From DATLED01 sp963750255 (GTDB taxonomy: Bacteria > Actinomycetota > Acidimicrobiia > Acidimicrobiales > CADCTF01), in NCBI GenBank assembly GCA_963750255.1, contig CAVVPZ010000006.1:248001-312000 (forward strand): DNA of 64,000 nt. Direction: 5' to 3'. The first letter of the stretch is position 1; every line of letters starts with the position of its first letter. Shown piece by piece: positions 9,676-19,206 of this stretch. The notes beneath the pieces were generated by a model. It did not search any database. It saw only the letters and a list, made by a program, of their open reading frames with translations, and was not told the origin of the DNA. Made by a program: the position numbers and the translations under genes.

Positions 9676-11106
9676 ATGCTCGTGGGCGTGGCTGGTCCCA
9701 ACGCTTCCTATTCCGTCCGCATGCGCGTCGAACTCGACGATGCGCCCGGCATGCTCGGCCGGTTGGCCACCGCCATCGGCGACGCCGGGGGCAACATCTC
9801 CGCCCTCGACATCGTCGAGGTCCACGGCCGGCGGATGGTGCGTGACCTGACCGTCTTCGCCGTGGATGAGGGTCACGTCAAGCGCATCCGCAATATCGTC
9901 GAGTCGCTCGACGGAGTGGTCGTGCAGAGCGTGCGCGACCGCACCTTCCTCATGCACGAGCGGGGCAAGATCGAGGTGACCTCCCGCGTGCCGCTGCAGA
10001 ACCGTGACGACCTGTCCATGGCCTACACGCCTGGCGTCGCTCGGGTGTGTCGTGCGATCGCGGAAAATCCGCCCGACGTCCACAAGTTCACGATCAAGGC
10101 CAACACGATCGCCGTCGTCACGGATGGCACCGCCGTCTTGGGTCTCGGCGACATCGGCCCCGCGGCCGCCTTGCCGGTCATGGAGGGCAAGGCGATGCTC
10201 TTCAAGGAGTTCGCCGGCGTCGACGCCTTTCCGATCTGTCTCGACGTGCGCGACGCCGACGAGATCGTCGAGACGGTGCAGCGTTTGGCGCCCGTCTTCG
10301 GCGGCATCAACCTCGAGGACATCGCTGCGCCCAGGTGCTTCGAAGTCGAGGAGCGACTCAAGAACTTGCTCGACATTCCCGTCTTCCACGATGACCAGCA
10401 CGGCACCGCCGTCGTCGTGTTGGCCGCGCTCCGCAACAGCTTGAAGGTCGTCGGCAAGTCGATGGAGGATCTCAAGGTCGTGATCGCCGGCGTCGGCGCC
10501 GCGGGCGTGGCCATCACCAAGATCCTCATGCAGGCCGGCGTGTCCAACGTGATCGGCATCGATCGCAAGGGAGCGATCTACTCGGGTCGAGGCGAGATGG
10601 ATGCGTCCAAGCAGTGGATGGCCGAGAACACCAACCCCGAGATGCGCAAGGGGGCCATCCACGAGGTGATGCCCGGAGCCGACGTCTTCATCGGCGTGTC
10701 CGGACCCGGCTTGGTCATGCGCGACGACCTGCGGGTCATGCACGACGACCCGATCGTGTTCGCGTTGGCCAACCCCGATCCCGAGATCCTCCCCGAGGAA
10801 GCCGAGGGCCTCGCGGCGGTGATCGCGACCGGGCGGAGCGACTACCCCAACCAGATCAACAACGTGCTGTGTTTCCCCGGGATCTTCCGCGGCGCTCTCG
10901 ACGCCGGCGCCATGACCATCACCGAGAACATGAAGTTGGCCGCCGCCACCGCGATCGCCGACGCCGTGCCCGACGACGAGTTGTCAGCCGGCTACGTCGT
11001 ACCGTCCGTCTTCAACCGTCACGTCGTCGAACTCGTCGCGAGTGCCGTCGCCGCCCAGGCCGTCGAGGACGGGGTCATCCGTCCTCACCACTCGCATTTC
11101 GCATGA
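9676..11106 (+). CDS. NAD-dependent malic enzyme with N-terminal ACT domain
   Basis: Oxidative decarboxylation of malate to pyruvate, linking the TCA cycle to pyruvate. The first 80 residues form an ACT domain (SYSVRMRVELDDAPGMLGRL, then GGNISALDIVEV), which in other enzymes binds small-molecule effectors. Malic-enzyme sequence follows: SMAYTPGVARVC with the catalytic Tyr, KANTIAVVTDGTAVLGLGD, IPVFHDDQHGTAVV with the metal-binding Asp pair, VVIAGVGAAGVAI for the nucleotide and QINNVLCFPGIFRGAL. ATG 9676 follows the terminator and gives 476 residues. The stop overlaps the ATG of the HAD gene. The ACT domain suggests allosteric control by a ligand I cannot name. Confidence 0.9.
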   Translation: MLVGVAGPNASYSVRMRVELDDAPGMLGRLATAIGDAGGNISALDIVEVHGRRMVRDLTVFAVDEGHVKRIRNIVESLDGVVVQSVRDRTFLMHERGKIEVTSRVPLQNRDDLSMAYTPGVARVCRAIAENPPDVHKFTIKANTIAVVTDGTAVLGLGDIGPAAALPVMEGKAMLFKEFAGVDAFPICLDVRDADEIVETVQRLAPVFGGINLEDIAAPRCFEVEERLKNLLDIPVFHDDQHGTAVVVLAALRNSLKVVGKSMEDLKVVIAGVGAAGVAITKILMQAGVSNVIGIDRKGAIYSGRGEMDASKQWMAENTNPEMRKGAIHEVMPGADVFIGVSGPGLVMRDDLRVMHDDPIVFALANPDPEILPEEAEGLAAVIATGRSDYPNQINNVLCFPGIFRGALDAGAMTITENMKLAAATAIADAVPDDELSAGYVVPSVFNRHVVELVASAVAAQAVEDGVIRPHHSHFA

Positions 11107-11825
11107 GCATCGTCGCGGTCACCTTCGATTTTTGGAATACCCTGGTCGTCGACGGCACGGCCTCGGGTCGTACCAATCGCATCGACGCGTGGATGGGCGT
11201 GCTCGAGGACGCAGGGTTCGCCGTGGAGCGCGACGCCCTCGACTTGGCCATGGCGTCGTCGTGGGAGCGATTTTTGGCCAGGTGGGAGGCCAACGAGCAG
11301 TACACCCATGTCGAGGCGGCGATCGACATTCTCGAACAGTTGGGCCACGACGTGCCCGACGAGATCCACCGGGCTCTGCTGAGCACGTTCTCGTACTCGA
11401 CGGCCCAATTTCCGACGCCCACCGATGGTGTGGCCGAGTGTCTCCGTGAGTTGAAGAGCGCCGGCATCCGGCTCGGGATCATCTGCGACGTCGGCATGAC
11501 TCCCTCGACCGTGCTGCGCGAGATCCTCGACCACCACGGCATCCTCGAGTACTTCGACCACTGGTCGTTCTCTGACGATGTCGGGGCGTACAAGCCGGCG
11601 CCCGAGATCTTCGAGCACACGCTGGCCGGTCTCGGCGTCACCGATCCGGCATCGGCCGCACACATCGGCGATTTGAAGCGCACCGACGTGGCCGGCGCCC
11701 GCGCCATGGGATTGCTGGCATTGCGGTACTCGGGCTCGTTCGACGACGTCGATTCGCCCGGCGACGACGGCGACCACGTCATCGCCGACCATCGAGACCT
11801 GCCCGGGGTGCTCGGTCTGCGCTGA
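11103..11825 (+). CDS. HAD-superfamily hydrolase
   Basis: A 240-residue phosphatase or dehalogenase-like protein. The nucleophile motif is FDFWNTL at residues 8-14, then a helical cap with the segment YTHVEAAIDILEQLG, motif II in LGIICDVG, the Lys in VGAYKPAPEIFE and motif IV in HIGDLKRTDVAGARAMG. This arrangement fits a subfamily I HAD acting on a small phosphate ester; the substrate is not predictable. The ATG overlaps the malic enzyme stop (ATGA), so the two are co-translated. The sequence then runs within 30 bases into the VanY-like gene. Confidence 0.85.
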   Translation: MSIVAVTFDFWNTLVVDGTASGRTNRIDAWMGVLEDAGFAVERDALDLAMASSWERFLARWEANEQYTHVEAAIDILEQLGHDVPDEIHRALLSTFSYSTAQFPTPTDGVAECLRELKSAGIRLGIICDVGMTPSTVLREILDHHGILEYFDHWSFSDDVGAYKPAPEIFEHTLAGLGVTDPASAAHIGDLKRTDVAGARAMGLLALRYSGSFDDVDSPGDDGDHVIADHRDLPGVLGLR

Positions 11826-11850
11826 GGACCCGACCTACCATCGCCGGGTC

Positions 11851-13058
11851 TTGCCCTTCTTTCGCCGGCCTCTGGCCTCGACGCCTCGCCGCCGGACTCG
11901 CGCTTTTCGCGCTCGTCGCCGGCGCCGCTCCAGCTGTCGCCGCGCCAACTGACAGCCGCACTCGCGAACTGGAGCAGCGGCGCCGCGAAATTGCTCGCAA
12001 GCGTGCCGTCGCCGCGGGCGAGATCGACACGCTGCGGGCCTCCGACCAGAAGCTGGCGCAGGCACTCCGGACCCTCGACACGGAGGTGAACAACCAGCAG
12101 GCCGACGTGGCTGCGGCCACGCAGGCGGCGCAGGTCGCAGCGGCTGAGGCGAAGCGACTGCAACGAGAGGAGGAGGCGACCGTGGCCAGGTTGCAGGGCC
12201 TCCGTGGCCAGATGCGCAACGTCGCCGTCGACAGTTACATGCACGGCCCCGATACGGGTTTGGCTGCCGCGTTCTCGGCTCGCGACCTGTCCGAGGCGGC
12301 TCGCCGCCAAGAGTTGCTGAAGGTCGTGGCCAACCGGCGGAGCGACGTCGCCGACGCCCTCCGTGCCGCCGAGGAGGATCTCGGCATCCAGCGGACGGCG
12401 GCTACGGCGGCCGCGGCCACAGCGGCCGACCGGCGCAGTTCCGAACAGCAGACAGTTGGTCCGGCTCACCGAGAGCCAGAAGGCACAGGAGCGGGTCTCG
12501 GCCGACGTCGAGGACCGGCTTGACGCTCGCCTTTCCGAAGCTGACGCGCTGGCCACCCTCGACGCTGCGGTGTCGGGCCAACTCCGCGCCCGGCAACAGG
12601 AGCTGGCCCGTATCCTCGCTTCCCGCACCCGGACCGGCCGCGGAACGGCGACCGTCGTCGGCGTGTCCGGGGGCCTCGCGACCGTGCGCGGCATCACGGT
12701 CGCTGCGTCCCTGGCTCCGTCGCTGGCTTCGCTGCTCGACGCCGCCGACGCCGCCGGGTTCTCCCTGAGCGGCGGCGGCTACCGCGACCCCCAGGCACAG
12801 ATCGCGATCCGCCGAGCGCACTGCGGGTCGTCCGACTACGACGTCTATCAGAAGCCCCCGTCGCAGTGCCGCCCGCAAACCGCCCGCCCGGGCGCGTCGA
12901 TGCACGAGCAGGGCCTCGCCATCGACTTCACTTCGGGAGGGTCGCTGATCACCAGCCGCGGGAACGGTGCATACCGTTGGTTGGCGGCCAACGCCGGCCG
13001 ATTCGGGTTGCGGAACCTGCCTGAGGAGCCGTGGCACTGGTCGACCAACGGGAAATAG
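11851..13058 (+). CDS. VanY-type D-alanyl-D-alanine carboxypeptidase with coiled-coil N-terminus (frameshifted)
   Basis: Exported peptidoglycan peptidase of family M15B. After a hydrophobic signal (LAAGLALFALVAGAAPAVAA) comes a long Ala/Arg/Glu coiled coil (about nt 11950-12560), typical of envelope hydrolases that are activated by partner proteins. The catalytic domain follows with SMHEQGLAIDF (the SxHxxGxAxD zinc motif) and EEPWHWS (the ExWH motif). The frame changes near 12450. The N-terminus also appears broken: the signal peptide frame has no usual start codon, while a TTG at 11851 in another frame would begin MPFFRRP, so an indel near 11870 is likely. It shares a strong Shine-Dalgarno region with the next gene. 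Confidence 0.75.
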
Positions 13059-13066
13059 GAGGGATC

Positions 13067-13405
13067 GTGGAAGCGGTGCGCCGATCAGAAGACGGTGAGC
13101 TCTGCGGCCACGTGGAAGCTCGAGGCGGGCGATGGGCGGCGCTGACCATCTTTGGCGCCGTCCTCGGAGAACACGGGAACGAGGGCGACGCCCGGCGCCA
13201 CGTTCTCGACGATGGCCTCGCCTGCCTCGCCGACCGGTGGATGTTGCGGAGTCGCGAATCGGGCGAGGAGCAGGTCGTGTGCATCCAGGAGGCCAACCCG
13301 CAGTCGGTCACGCTCGCCCTCGGGTACTACGCGCTCCCCGGCGTCCCCAGTCTCACCATCACTGTCGACGATCTGAAGTCGGGTGCCTGGGAACTGTTCC
13401 GCTGA
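13067..13405 (+). CDS. Hypothetical protein, 112 residues
   Basis: No family recognised. GTG 13067 follows a good Shine-Dalgarno sequence (AGGAGGG at 13057-13063), which supports this start. The protein reads VEAVRRSEDGELCGHVEARG and later GEEQVVCIQEANPQSV, and is soluble and mixed alpha/beta with no signal peptide. Its ribosome site overlaps the stop of the VanY-type gene, so the two are probably co-transcribed. A hairpin terminator follows its stop. Intact. Confidence 0.6.
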   Translation: MEAVRRSEDGELCGHVEARGGRWAALTIFGAVLGEHGNEGDARRHVLDDGLACLADRWMLRSRESGEEQVVCIQEANPQSVTLALGYYALPGVPSLTITVDDLKSGAWELFR

Positions 13406-13420
13406 CACCCACACGCGCAA

Positions 13421-13445
13421 CAGGCCGGGGCGTTGCCCCGGCCTG
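13421..13445. terminator. GC-rich hairpin between convergent genes
   Basis: A perfect 11-bp stem (CAGGCCGGGGC and complement) with a 3-base loop GTT lies between the stop at 13405 (plus) and the stop at 13476 (minus). There is no clear T-tract, but position and stability fit a bidirectional terminator. Confidence 0.6.
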
Positions 13446-13475
13446 CTGCGTTGGCGTGGTGGTGCGGTGTTGTCG

Positions 13476-14246
13476 CTAGATGCTGATGATGGCGACGATC
13501 GGTGCGTTGAGGCCGAGGGCGGCCAGACTTCCAAGATAGGGAGAGTCACCGAAGTTGAAGATGCCTCCGTCGTTGGCCGTCAAGGTGTACCCGAGGCCCG
13601 ACGGCGTGGCCGCGATGCCTGACACGGGCGCCCGCAACTTGGTCGCACCCATGCTGCCGAGGAACGGTGCCCCACCGAACGTGAACACCCCACCGTCGGC
13701 TGCTGCCAGCCAGTAGCCCTTCGACGGCGACGCGGCCATCCCCACGACCGGACTGTTCAGCTTGAGGCTGCCGAGTGAGCCGGAGAACACAGCGTCACCG
13801 AAGGAGAACACCCCTCCGTCGGAGGCCACCAACCAGTAGCCCTTGCCCGATGGGCTCGAGGCCATGCCCACGATGGGCTTGTTGATGGACCGGCTGCCCA
13901 TCGAGCCGTAGTACCCGGCGTTCCCGAAGGAGAAGACGCCACCGTCGGAGGCGACCAACCAGTATCCGCCCAGGCCGTTGGCGGCCATGCCCACGATCGG
14001 CTTGTTCAACGGGCGATCGCCCATCGAGCCGTGGAATTGAGCGTCACCGAAGGTGAACACGCCGCCATCGGCTGCCGCCTGCCAGTACCCCTTTTGGCTG
14101 GGCGTGACGGCGGCACCGACAAGGGGCGCGTTGAGAACGCCTCCGGACGGTGCCTTCAGGGCGGCGGCTCGTACGGAACGTGTGCCCAGGAAGGGGAGCC
14201 CGAAGGTGAACGTCCCTCCGTCGGCAGCGACGACGATGTAGCCGTT
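13476..14246 (-). repeat. Six tandem ~41-residue protein repeats
   Basis: The C-terminus of the large secreted protein consists of six consecutive units of about 40-52 residues, each with a core G-Y-W-x-x-A-x-D-G-G-V-F-x-F-G followed by G-S-M/L-G and P-I-V-G-M-A. The central units (KGYWLVASDGGVFSFG) are the most alike. The pattern is that of a beta-propeller blade repeat; the last unit ends at the stop codon. Confidence 0.85.
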
Positions 14247-16688
14247 GGACTTCGCCGAGCCGCCGCCGGTGCAGCCCGTGGGCGAGACCGACACTCGGCG
14301 GTTCTGGGAACCGTCGATGAAGGCGGCGAGCATCGTGGCCGACGAGCCAGGCGGGCAGGGAGCGGGTTGTGTGGTCTGGAAGCAGATCGCCGCGGGGTCG
14401 GCGTTCCAGGAGATGTTTGCCTTCGGCCAGTTGCCGCCGTCCCACGCCGTGGCGCCCGATCGCGCCTCAGCGTTGGCGCCGATGGTGAGGCTCGGGTGCG
14501 CCGCCGGGTCGACGGATGACAGGTCGATGGTTCCGTCGGTGCCGACGAGCTGGCGGGTGGCCAGCACCGCGCCGCTCGAACTGTCCTTGACTGTCACCGT
14601 CAGCGAGGTGAAGTCGCCGGTGCTGGCGTCGAGGTTGGCGTCGAGCGAGGGCGACCCGGCCCCAGGTGGCGGCGCCCACGCCGTTGTCGCAGCGCTGTGC
14701 CCGCAGGTCGATCACCTGTCCAGCCGAGCCAGTGGCCAGGCTGGTGCAGGGCGAACTGCCTGGCGGGGTCGACGGTGAACACTTGGGCGCTCATCGCCGA
14801 CGGCGACGACGCAGGCGCCGTCGAACACGGCGCCGTAGGCGTCGGGCAGCGAGGTGTTGTTGCGGTCGGTCGTAACCCGCCCGCCCGAATACGAGCCGCC
14901 CGTGCATGCCGCCTGGGTCGTCCAGTCGAAGCAGGCCAGGCCCGACTGGGAGAGTTGGCCGTAGAGGGTACGCGAGCCCGTCTCGGCCTCGACCGTGGCG
15001 TCGTACTCTTCGTAGCGCGACGAGAACCAACCCGTGTACGTCGTGACGGCAGTGGGGTCGCCGTCGTTGACGCACTTGAGCGAACTGCCCTCGGTGACGC
15101 AGACGCCCGTGATCGAGCCGGTCGTGTTGTACCGGTTCACGAGATTCTTGCCGGAGCCAATGACGGGCAGACCTTCCCAGCCGGGGCACGAAGCGCCCGC
15201 GGCCACGTCGGTGCAGCTGACCTTCTGGCTCTTCATGTCGATGAGGTACATGCGGGTGCCGTGGTTGACGGCGTCATACCCGCCCCGTACCTATCGGTCG
15301 GAGCTGAACGGCCGCCCGCCGCCGGTGGCGATCGAACCGCACGGCGCACTGGTGGCCGGATCGACGCAGTAGAGCTTGCCCGTCTCACCCCCGAACCACA
15401 TCTTGGCGTTGACGAGGTGGGGCGCAGACGTGGCGGGGTTTTGTGTCGTAACGGCACGGTCGACGACAGTCAGCCCGCAGGTGGAGTTGGTGACCGTGTC
15501 CCAGCAGTAGAGGGCGATCGGCGCGGTCTGGGTGTAGCTGTCCGTGGGATAGAGATGAGTCCAGAACCGGGTGCCGCTCACGACGGCCGGTCCGGGCGCG
15601 TCACCGGTGCTCAGGTTGGTCTCGATGGGATACCCGGGGCAGACCAACCCGGTGAGCCGGTCGATACAGCTGATCGACGTCTGAGACGTGTGGTGGTAGA
15701 TGGCGAAGACGCGGGTGCCGACGACGATCGGCACGTGCCCGTCGCCCCCAGTCCCTTGCGTGATGGGCGGCAGCGGCGGCGGGAACAAGGCGTTGAGCGA
15801 GTCGCCGACGAGGGCCCGGTCGGTGGCAGCCGCCGAGATTTTCGACGCCGAGCCCGAACCCGGCCAGCCCGGCGCATTGGTCACCGAGGCTCCGGAGATC
15901 GTCTGGGGCGCTTCGGGTTCACCCGAGACGCCTGGCACCGTGAGCGCCGAGACCGCGTCTTGGGGCACGTTCGACGGGTCGGCGCCCACGGTCCAAGCGC
16001 CGCCGGTTGCCGTCGGGGTACCACCGGCAACGAGAGCAAACGACGCGTTGGCCGGCGCGACCGTCACGTGCACGGTGCCCTTGGCCGTGGTGCTGCCGTC
16101 GCTGACGGTGTAGACGAATCCGTCGCCGCCCGCGTAACCCGCGGTTGGCGTGTACGTGCACGCACCGGTGGGAACGCAGCTGACGGATCCATGCGGGGGC
16201 GTTGTCGACCCGGTCACGGTCTTGGTACCCGAGCCGCCGACGTCATTGGCCAGCACATTGACGGTGCCGGCGGTGCCGCTTCGCACCGCGAGCGTGTCGT
16301 CGATGGCCGAGAGGTTGCCCACGACGGCGGCCTGCACGGTGAGGTTCACCGTGGCCGTCGAGGTACCGGCCGACCCGTCGGTAATCGTGTAGGTGAACGC
16401 GTCAGTGCCGGTGTACCCGTCGGCTGCGGTGTAGAGGCAGCCACCGAGCGGACCGCAACTGGCCGTACCGTGGCTCGGCGCGGTCGTGCTGACCACGGTG
16501 GCCGATCCGGTGCCGGCCGTGTCGTTGGCCAGCGCGTCGAAGGCCACGGCTCTGGAGAAGGTGAATGAGTCGTCCGCAGCGCTGGGGCCACCGATGGCCC
16601 CCGCCGGTAGTTGCATGACACCCAAGATCAGGCACGCCACGGAGAGCACGATGCCGCCCCGTCGCACGCCGCCAGAGAATCCCGCCAT
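13476..16688 (-). CDS. Large secreted protein with Ig-like domains and C-terminal GYWLVASDGGVFSFG repeats (internal stop and indels)
   Basis: An exported surface or secreted protein of about 1070 residues. ATG 16688 follows a strong Shine-Dalgarno (AAAGGAGA) and gives a signal peptide (GGIVLSVACLILGVMQLPAG). Two tandem cadherin/Ig-like domains follow (ANDTAGTGSATVVS then LANDVGGSGTKTVTGS), then a beta-propeller-like middle with repeated Cys motifs (SCIDRLTGLVCPG, YCWDTVTNSTCG, YCVDPATSAPCG), and six C-terminal repeats. The reading frame at both ends is the same. It contains an in-frame TAG at 15291-15293 after RPFSSDR, beyond which homologous sequence resumes in the same frame (DAVNHGTRMYLID), and an off-frame stretch between about 14665 and 14815. 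These look like indel errors. The repeats resemble those of Acidimicrobiia secreted proteins; the function is unknown. Confidence 0.7.
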
Positions 16689-16836
16689 TTGGCTCTCCTT
16701 TGTCTGGTGAACATTGGAAAGCTACTCAGTCGACCGGCGCTGCGCCAGGGAAACTGTGACGCGCACCAGGGGACGGCCGCCGGCGTCGTTCGGGGCGACC
16801 TTCGGCAACGCAGGGTGTCCCACCACCCCTTCTCAT

Positions 16837-16883
16837 TTCTGGGTGCGTTGGACGACGGCATCGGTCGTCCAACGCACCCAGAA
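16837..16883. repeat. Perfect 20-bp inverted repeat with 7-base loop
   Basis: TTCTGGGTGCGTTGGACGAC at 16837-16856 is repeated exactly in reverse complement at 16864-16883, around the loop GGCATCG. It lies in the gene-free stretch 16689-16956, downstream of the two minus-strand tRNA genes and upstream of the secreted protein gene. No T-tract follows on either strand. It may be an RNA processing or termination hairpin for the tRNA transcript or a palindromic repeat element. I see no gene in the rest of this stretch. Confidence 0.85.
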
Positions 16884-16956
16884 CGCCGAATGCGTCGCTG
16901 CTGAGCCCGTCAGGGGCCATGTCGATAGACACGGCCCCTGACCTGGCCTTTCCCGG

Positions 16957-17029
16957 TGGTCGGGACCGGCATCGATCCGGTGACCTACCGCTTTTCAGGC
17001 GGTCGCTCTACCGACTGAGCTACCCGACC
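16957..17029 (-). tRNA. tRNA-Phe (GAA)
   Basis: On the minus strand the acceptor arm GGTCGGG pairs with CCCGACC, the D-arm is AGCTCAGTCGGTAGAGC, the anticodon arm reads ACCGC-CTGAAAA-GCGGT with anticodon GAA, and the T-arm contains GGATCGATGCC. CCA is not fully encoded. It lies 5 bases downstream of tRNA-Asp. Confidence 0.93.
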
Positions 17030-17034
17030 GGGAG

Positions 17035-17109
17035 CGGTCCTGACGGGATTTGAACCCGCGACCTCCGGCTTGACAGGCCGGCGTGCACTCCAAACTGCAC
17101 CACAGGACC
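17035..17109 (-). tRNA. tRNA-Asp (GTC)
   Basis: On the minus strand the acceptor arm GGTCCTG pairs with CAGGACC, the anticodon arm reads GCCGG-CCTGTCAA-GCCGG with anticodon GTC, and the T-arm is CGGGTTCAAATCCCG. First gene of a two-tRNA transcript with tRNA-Phe. Confidence 0.93.
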
Positions 17110-17208
17110 AACAGTGACACGGCTGCACCCGGCGAGACCGCCGAGCAGAGCGAGGAGGATCGTAGCGGACCGAGAGCGAGCCACGATCGCCCGTTGCACG
17201 CACCACGT

Positions 17209-18237
17209 TCACCGAGACGGGGGAGGCACCGCGGCATAGTCGGCCATGCCGGGCGGGAGTTCGGCGCTCACTGTCTCGAGCAACGCCCGGAGTCGGGCGA
17301 TGTGGTGCTCGCCGTAGCGTCGCCCCCACTCGTCTTCGACGCGGCGAGCGACCGGTGTGTACGCATCGCGCATGGCACGACCCGACGCCGAGGGTCGGAC
17401 CAGGTTGCCCTTGCACTTGGCCGCGAGGAGCGCCTCGGCGTCAATCGCGAGTTCGACGATCCCATGCCGCTCCAGCAGCGACTTGCCCTCGCCGGTCACA
17501 CCGGCCTCCTTCGGAAACTCCGACACCGGCACCCACCGATCGGAGGCGTGCCGGAGGGCCAAGGCCAGCGGTATGGCGCCGACGCGATGCTGCTCGTAGT
17601 CGCTGCCGAAGGCGGTGAGGGCCTTGGAGAGGAGCGCCTCGACCGGGTACTCGTTGCCGCTCGCCGCCGTACGCACGACGGGCAACCAGTCCTGTCCGTG
17701 CGCAGGGACGCGAGGCGGTCCCGCAACCGCCGGTCGATACGAGCCGCCCGTGATCGACGGATCGGCTCCTCCGTACGACACTGGATGGCCCGGCCATTCG
17801 AGCTCGAACTGGGACACCACCGCAGCTGCGGCATCGGCGAGGTCGGCGTGGGCCGAGCCCACGAGTTGACGCCAGTCCTTCTCGGCGGCGGCGGCGATGA
17901 AGGGCCACCGTCGATGTACGTCGACGCCATCATCGGTCAGGCGAACAACCTTGCCGCCGCGGCGCGCTCCCGTCGTCTCGGCGGTTACCCACCCGGCGCG
18001 CGCTGCACCGGTGACGGCGGTACGCAAGGCCCGCCGCGACACGGCCGTGCGCCGTTGGAGGTCGGCTTCGGAGATCCCCTCGGGTGTCACGGCGCCAACC
18101 AGCGTCCACCACATGGCCAAGCTCGGGTTCGACACGCCACCCGCTCCGGCTCGGACGTACGCCGCGTTCAGCGCCCCGATGGGGTGCGAGAGCAATGCGG
18201 AGAGCGAGACCCTGTCGCTTCGGCCATCGACGACCAC
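17209..18237 (-). CDS. Winged-helix (MarR-like) conserved hypothetical protein
   Basis: A soluble protein of about 342 residues. Near the N-terminus MWWTLVGAVTPEGISEADLQ, then RTAVSRRALRTAVTGAARAG, GWVTAETTGARRGGKVVRLT looks like a MarR-type winged helix; a second such unit may follow in the C-terminal half (GVTGEGKSLLERHGIVELAI). No enzymatic motif is seen. The start is uncertain: GTG 18237 is chosen because the upstream codons (to 18420) have the composition of non-coding sequence. Two tRNA genes lie downstream and the TetR gene upstream on the same strand. The target and ligand are unknown. Confidence 0.6.
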   Translation of the reverse strand: MVVDGRSDRVSLSALLSHPIGALNAAYVRAGAGGVSNPSLAMWWTLVGAVTPEGISEADLQRRTAVSRRALRTAVTGAARAGWVTAETTGARRGGKVVRLTDDGVDVHRRWPFIAAAAEKDWRQLVGSAHADLADAAAAVVSQFELEWPGHPVSYGGADPSITGGSYRPAVAGPPRVPAHGQDWLPVVRTAASGNEYPVEALLSKALTAFGSDYEQHRVGAIPLALALRHASDRWVPVSEFPKEAGVTGEGKSLLERHGIVELAIDAEALLAAKCKGNLVRPSASGRAMRDAYTPVARRVEDEWGRRYGEHHIARLRALLETVSAELPPGMADYAAVPPPSR

Positions 18238-18444
18238 GCCCGCGACGGTAGGTCGGCGATGGCTGATCGGGGCCTCCTGCGCCGTTGCTGTGGCCGATTC
18301 GGTCGTGAAAACCCGCTGTGGTGGCCTTGTCGGCGACCGGAAGAGCCACCGCAACGACCTTGTGGTTGCTCCACCGATCGATCTGATGAAACCGTTGCGT
18401 CCGTCGTGGTCGCCCGGCACCGCGGCGATGGTGCCGGCCCTGTC

Positions 18445-19127
18445 CTATGAGCGCCGGTGCTCGGCCTGCGTCCGACGGCGGCGGAGCAGTTGGTCGATGG
18501 CGGTGTCGCCGAGCCAGGTTTCGAACTGCTCGGGGGTCCAGCCCCGTTCGCCCACGAGGAGCAGCCAGACGTCTGGATGGTTCAGGGTCCAGAGGATGTC
18601 GGTGGCACGGGCGGCGTCGATGCCTGGGTGCGAGCGCCTTCGCCTTGTCGAGGGTGGCGACGACCGCGCCTTGGTTGGCGTGAAAGTCGGACTGGATGAG
18701 CGTCCACAGCGCACCGATCTCTTCGTCGCTGGGGGCGGCATCCCGGATCACTCGGAGGACCGCGGCGATTCTCTGCTTGACCGTGCAGGAAGCTTCCGCG
18801 AGGAGGCGGAGCTTGCGCTCGGGATCAGGCTCCTCGAGCACTGTCACGTACCAGGGTCGCTCGGCGACGGGCGCGTCGGCGTCGTCGCCTTTGAGCGCGA
18901 GGTCCCAGACAGCACGAAGCAGTCGAGGCTTGGTGTCGAACGCGAGGTAGACGGTCTTGAGCGCGACGTCCGCCTCCGCCGCGATCGCGGCCATCGTGGT
19001 TGCCGCGTAGCCCTGCGCCTCGAACAGTCCTTGGGCGGCAGCGCACGATCTCGAGACGGGTGGCGGCCGCTTGCTGGGCTCGTCGGGGCGAGTGGTACGG
19101 ACGCTCACCCTTGACATCGCTCGCCAT
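18445..19127 (-). CDS. TetR family transcriptional regulator (two frameshifts)
   Basis: Repressor-type regulator. From ATG 19127 the N-terminus has basic residues (SPRRAQQAAATRLEIV), then the HTH region AQGLFEAQGYAATTMAAIAA followed by DVALKTVYLAFDTKPRLLRA, the standard TetR helix-turn-helix. The ligand domain includes VTVLEEPDPERKLRLLAEAS, GALWTLIQSDFHANQGAVVA and DILWTLNHPDVWLLLVGERG, ending TQAEHRRS at 18445. The frame changes near 19050 and 18635. The gene is divergent from a methyltransferase gene, with an inverted repeat between them that fits its operator. The ligand is unknown. Confidence 0.8.
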
Positions 19128-19149
19128 TTGGCTACTCTACTGCGACTAG

Positions 19150-19174
19150 TCACTACATTCAGATCATGTAGTGA
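19150..19174. promoter_or_regulatory. Candidate TetR operator
   Basis: Perfect 9-bp inverted repeat TCACTACAT / ATGTAGTGA with a 7-base spacer, in the 79-base space between the divergent TetR and methyltransferase genes. The local A/T content is above that of the surroundings. Position and symmetry fit a TetR dimer site repressing both genes. Confidence 0.65.
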
Positions 19175-19206
19175 ATATCCGACCGCGAGTAGCGAGGAGA
19201 TCTGGG

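Noticed and set aside
13476..14246. Regular repeats considered as a CRISPR array or tandem DNA repeat
   Set aside because: The repeats are protein-level, with a period of about 123 bases and variable bases, inside a coding frame; no short identical repeats with unique spacers exist.
14697..16568. Long plus-strand open frame opposite the secreted repeat protein
   Set aside because: Its translation is Arg/Gly/Val-rich without motifs, and the minus strand has signal peptide, domains and a strong ribosome site.
18238..18420. N-terminal extension of the winged-helix gene to 18420
   Set aside because: The extra residues are Arg/Thr-rich and unlike the rest, and no ribosome site is seen; a later GTG start is preferred.
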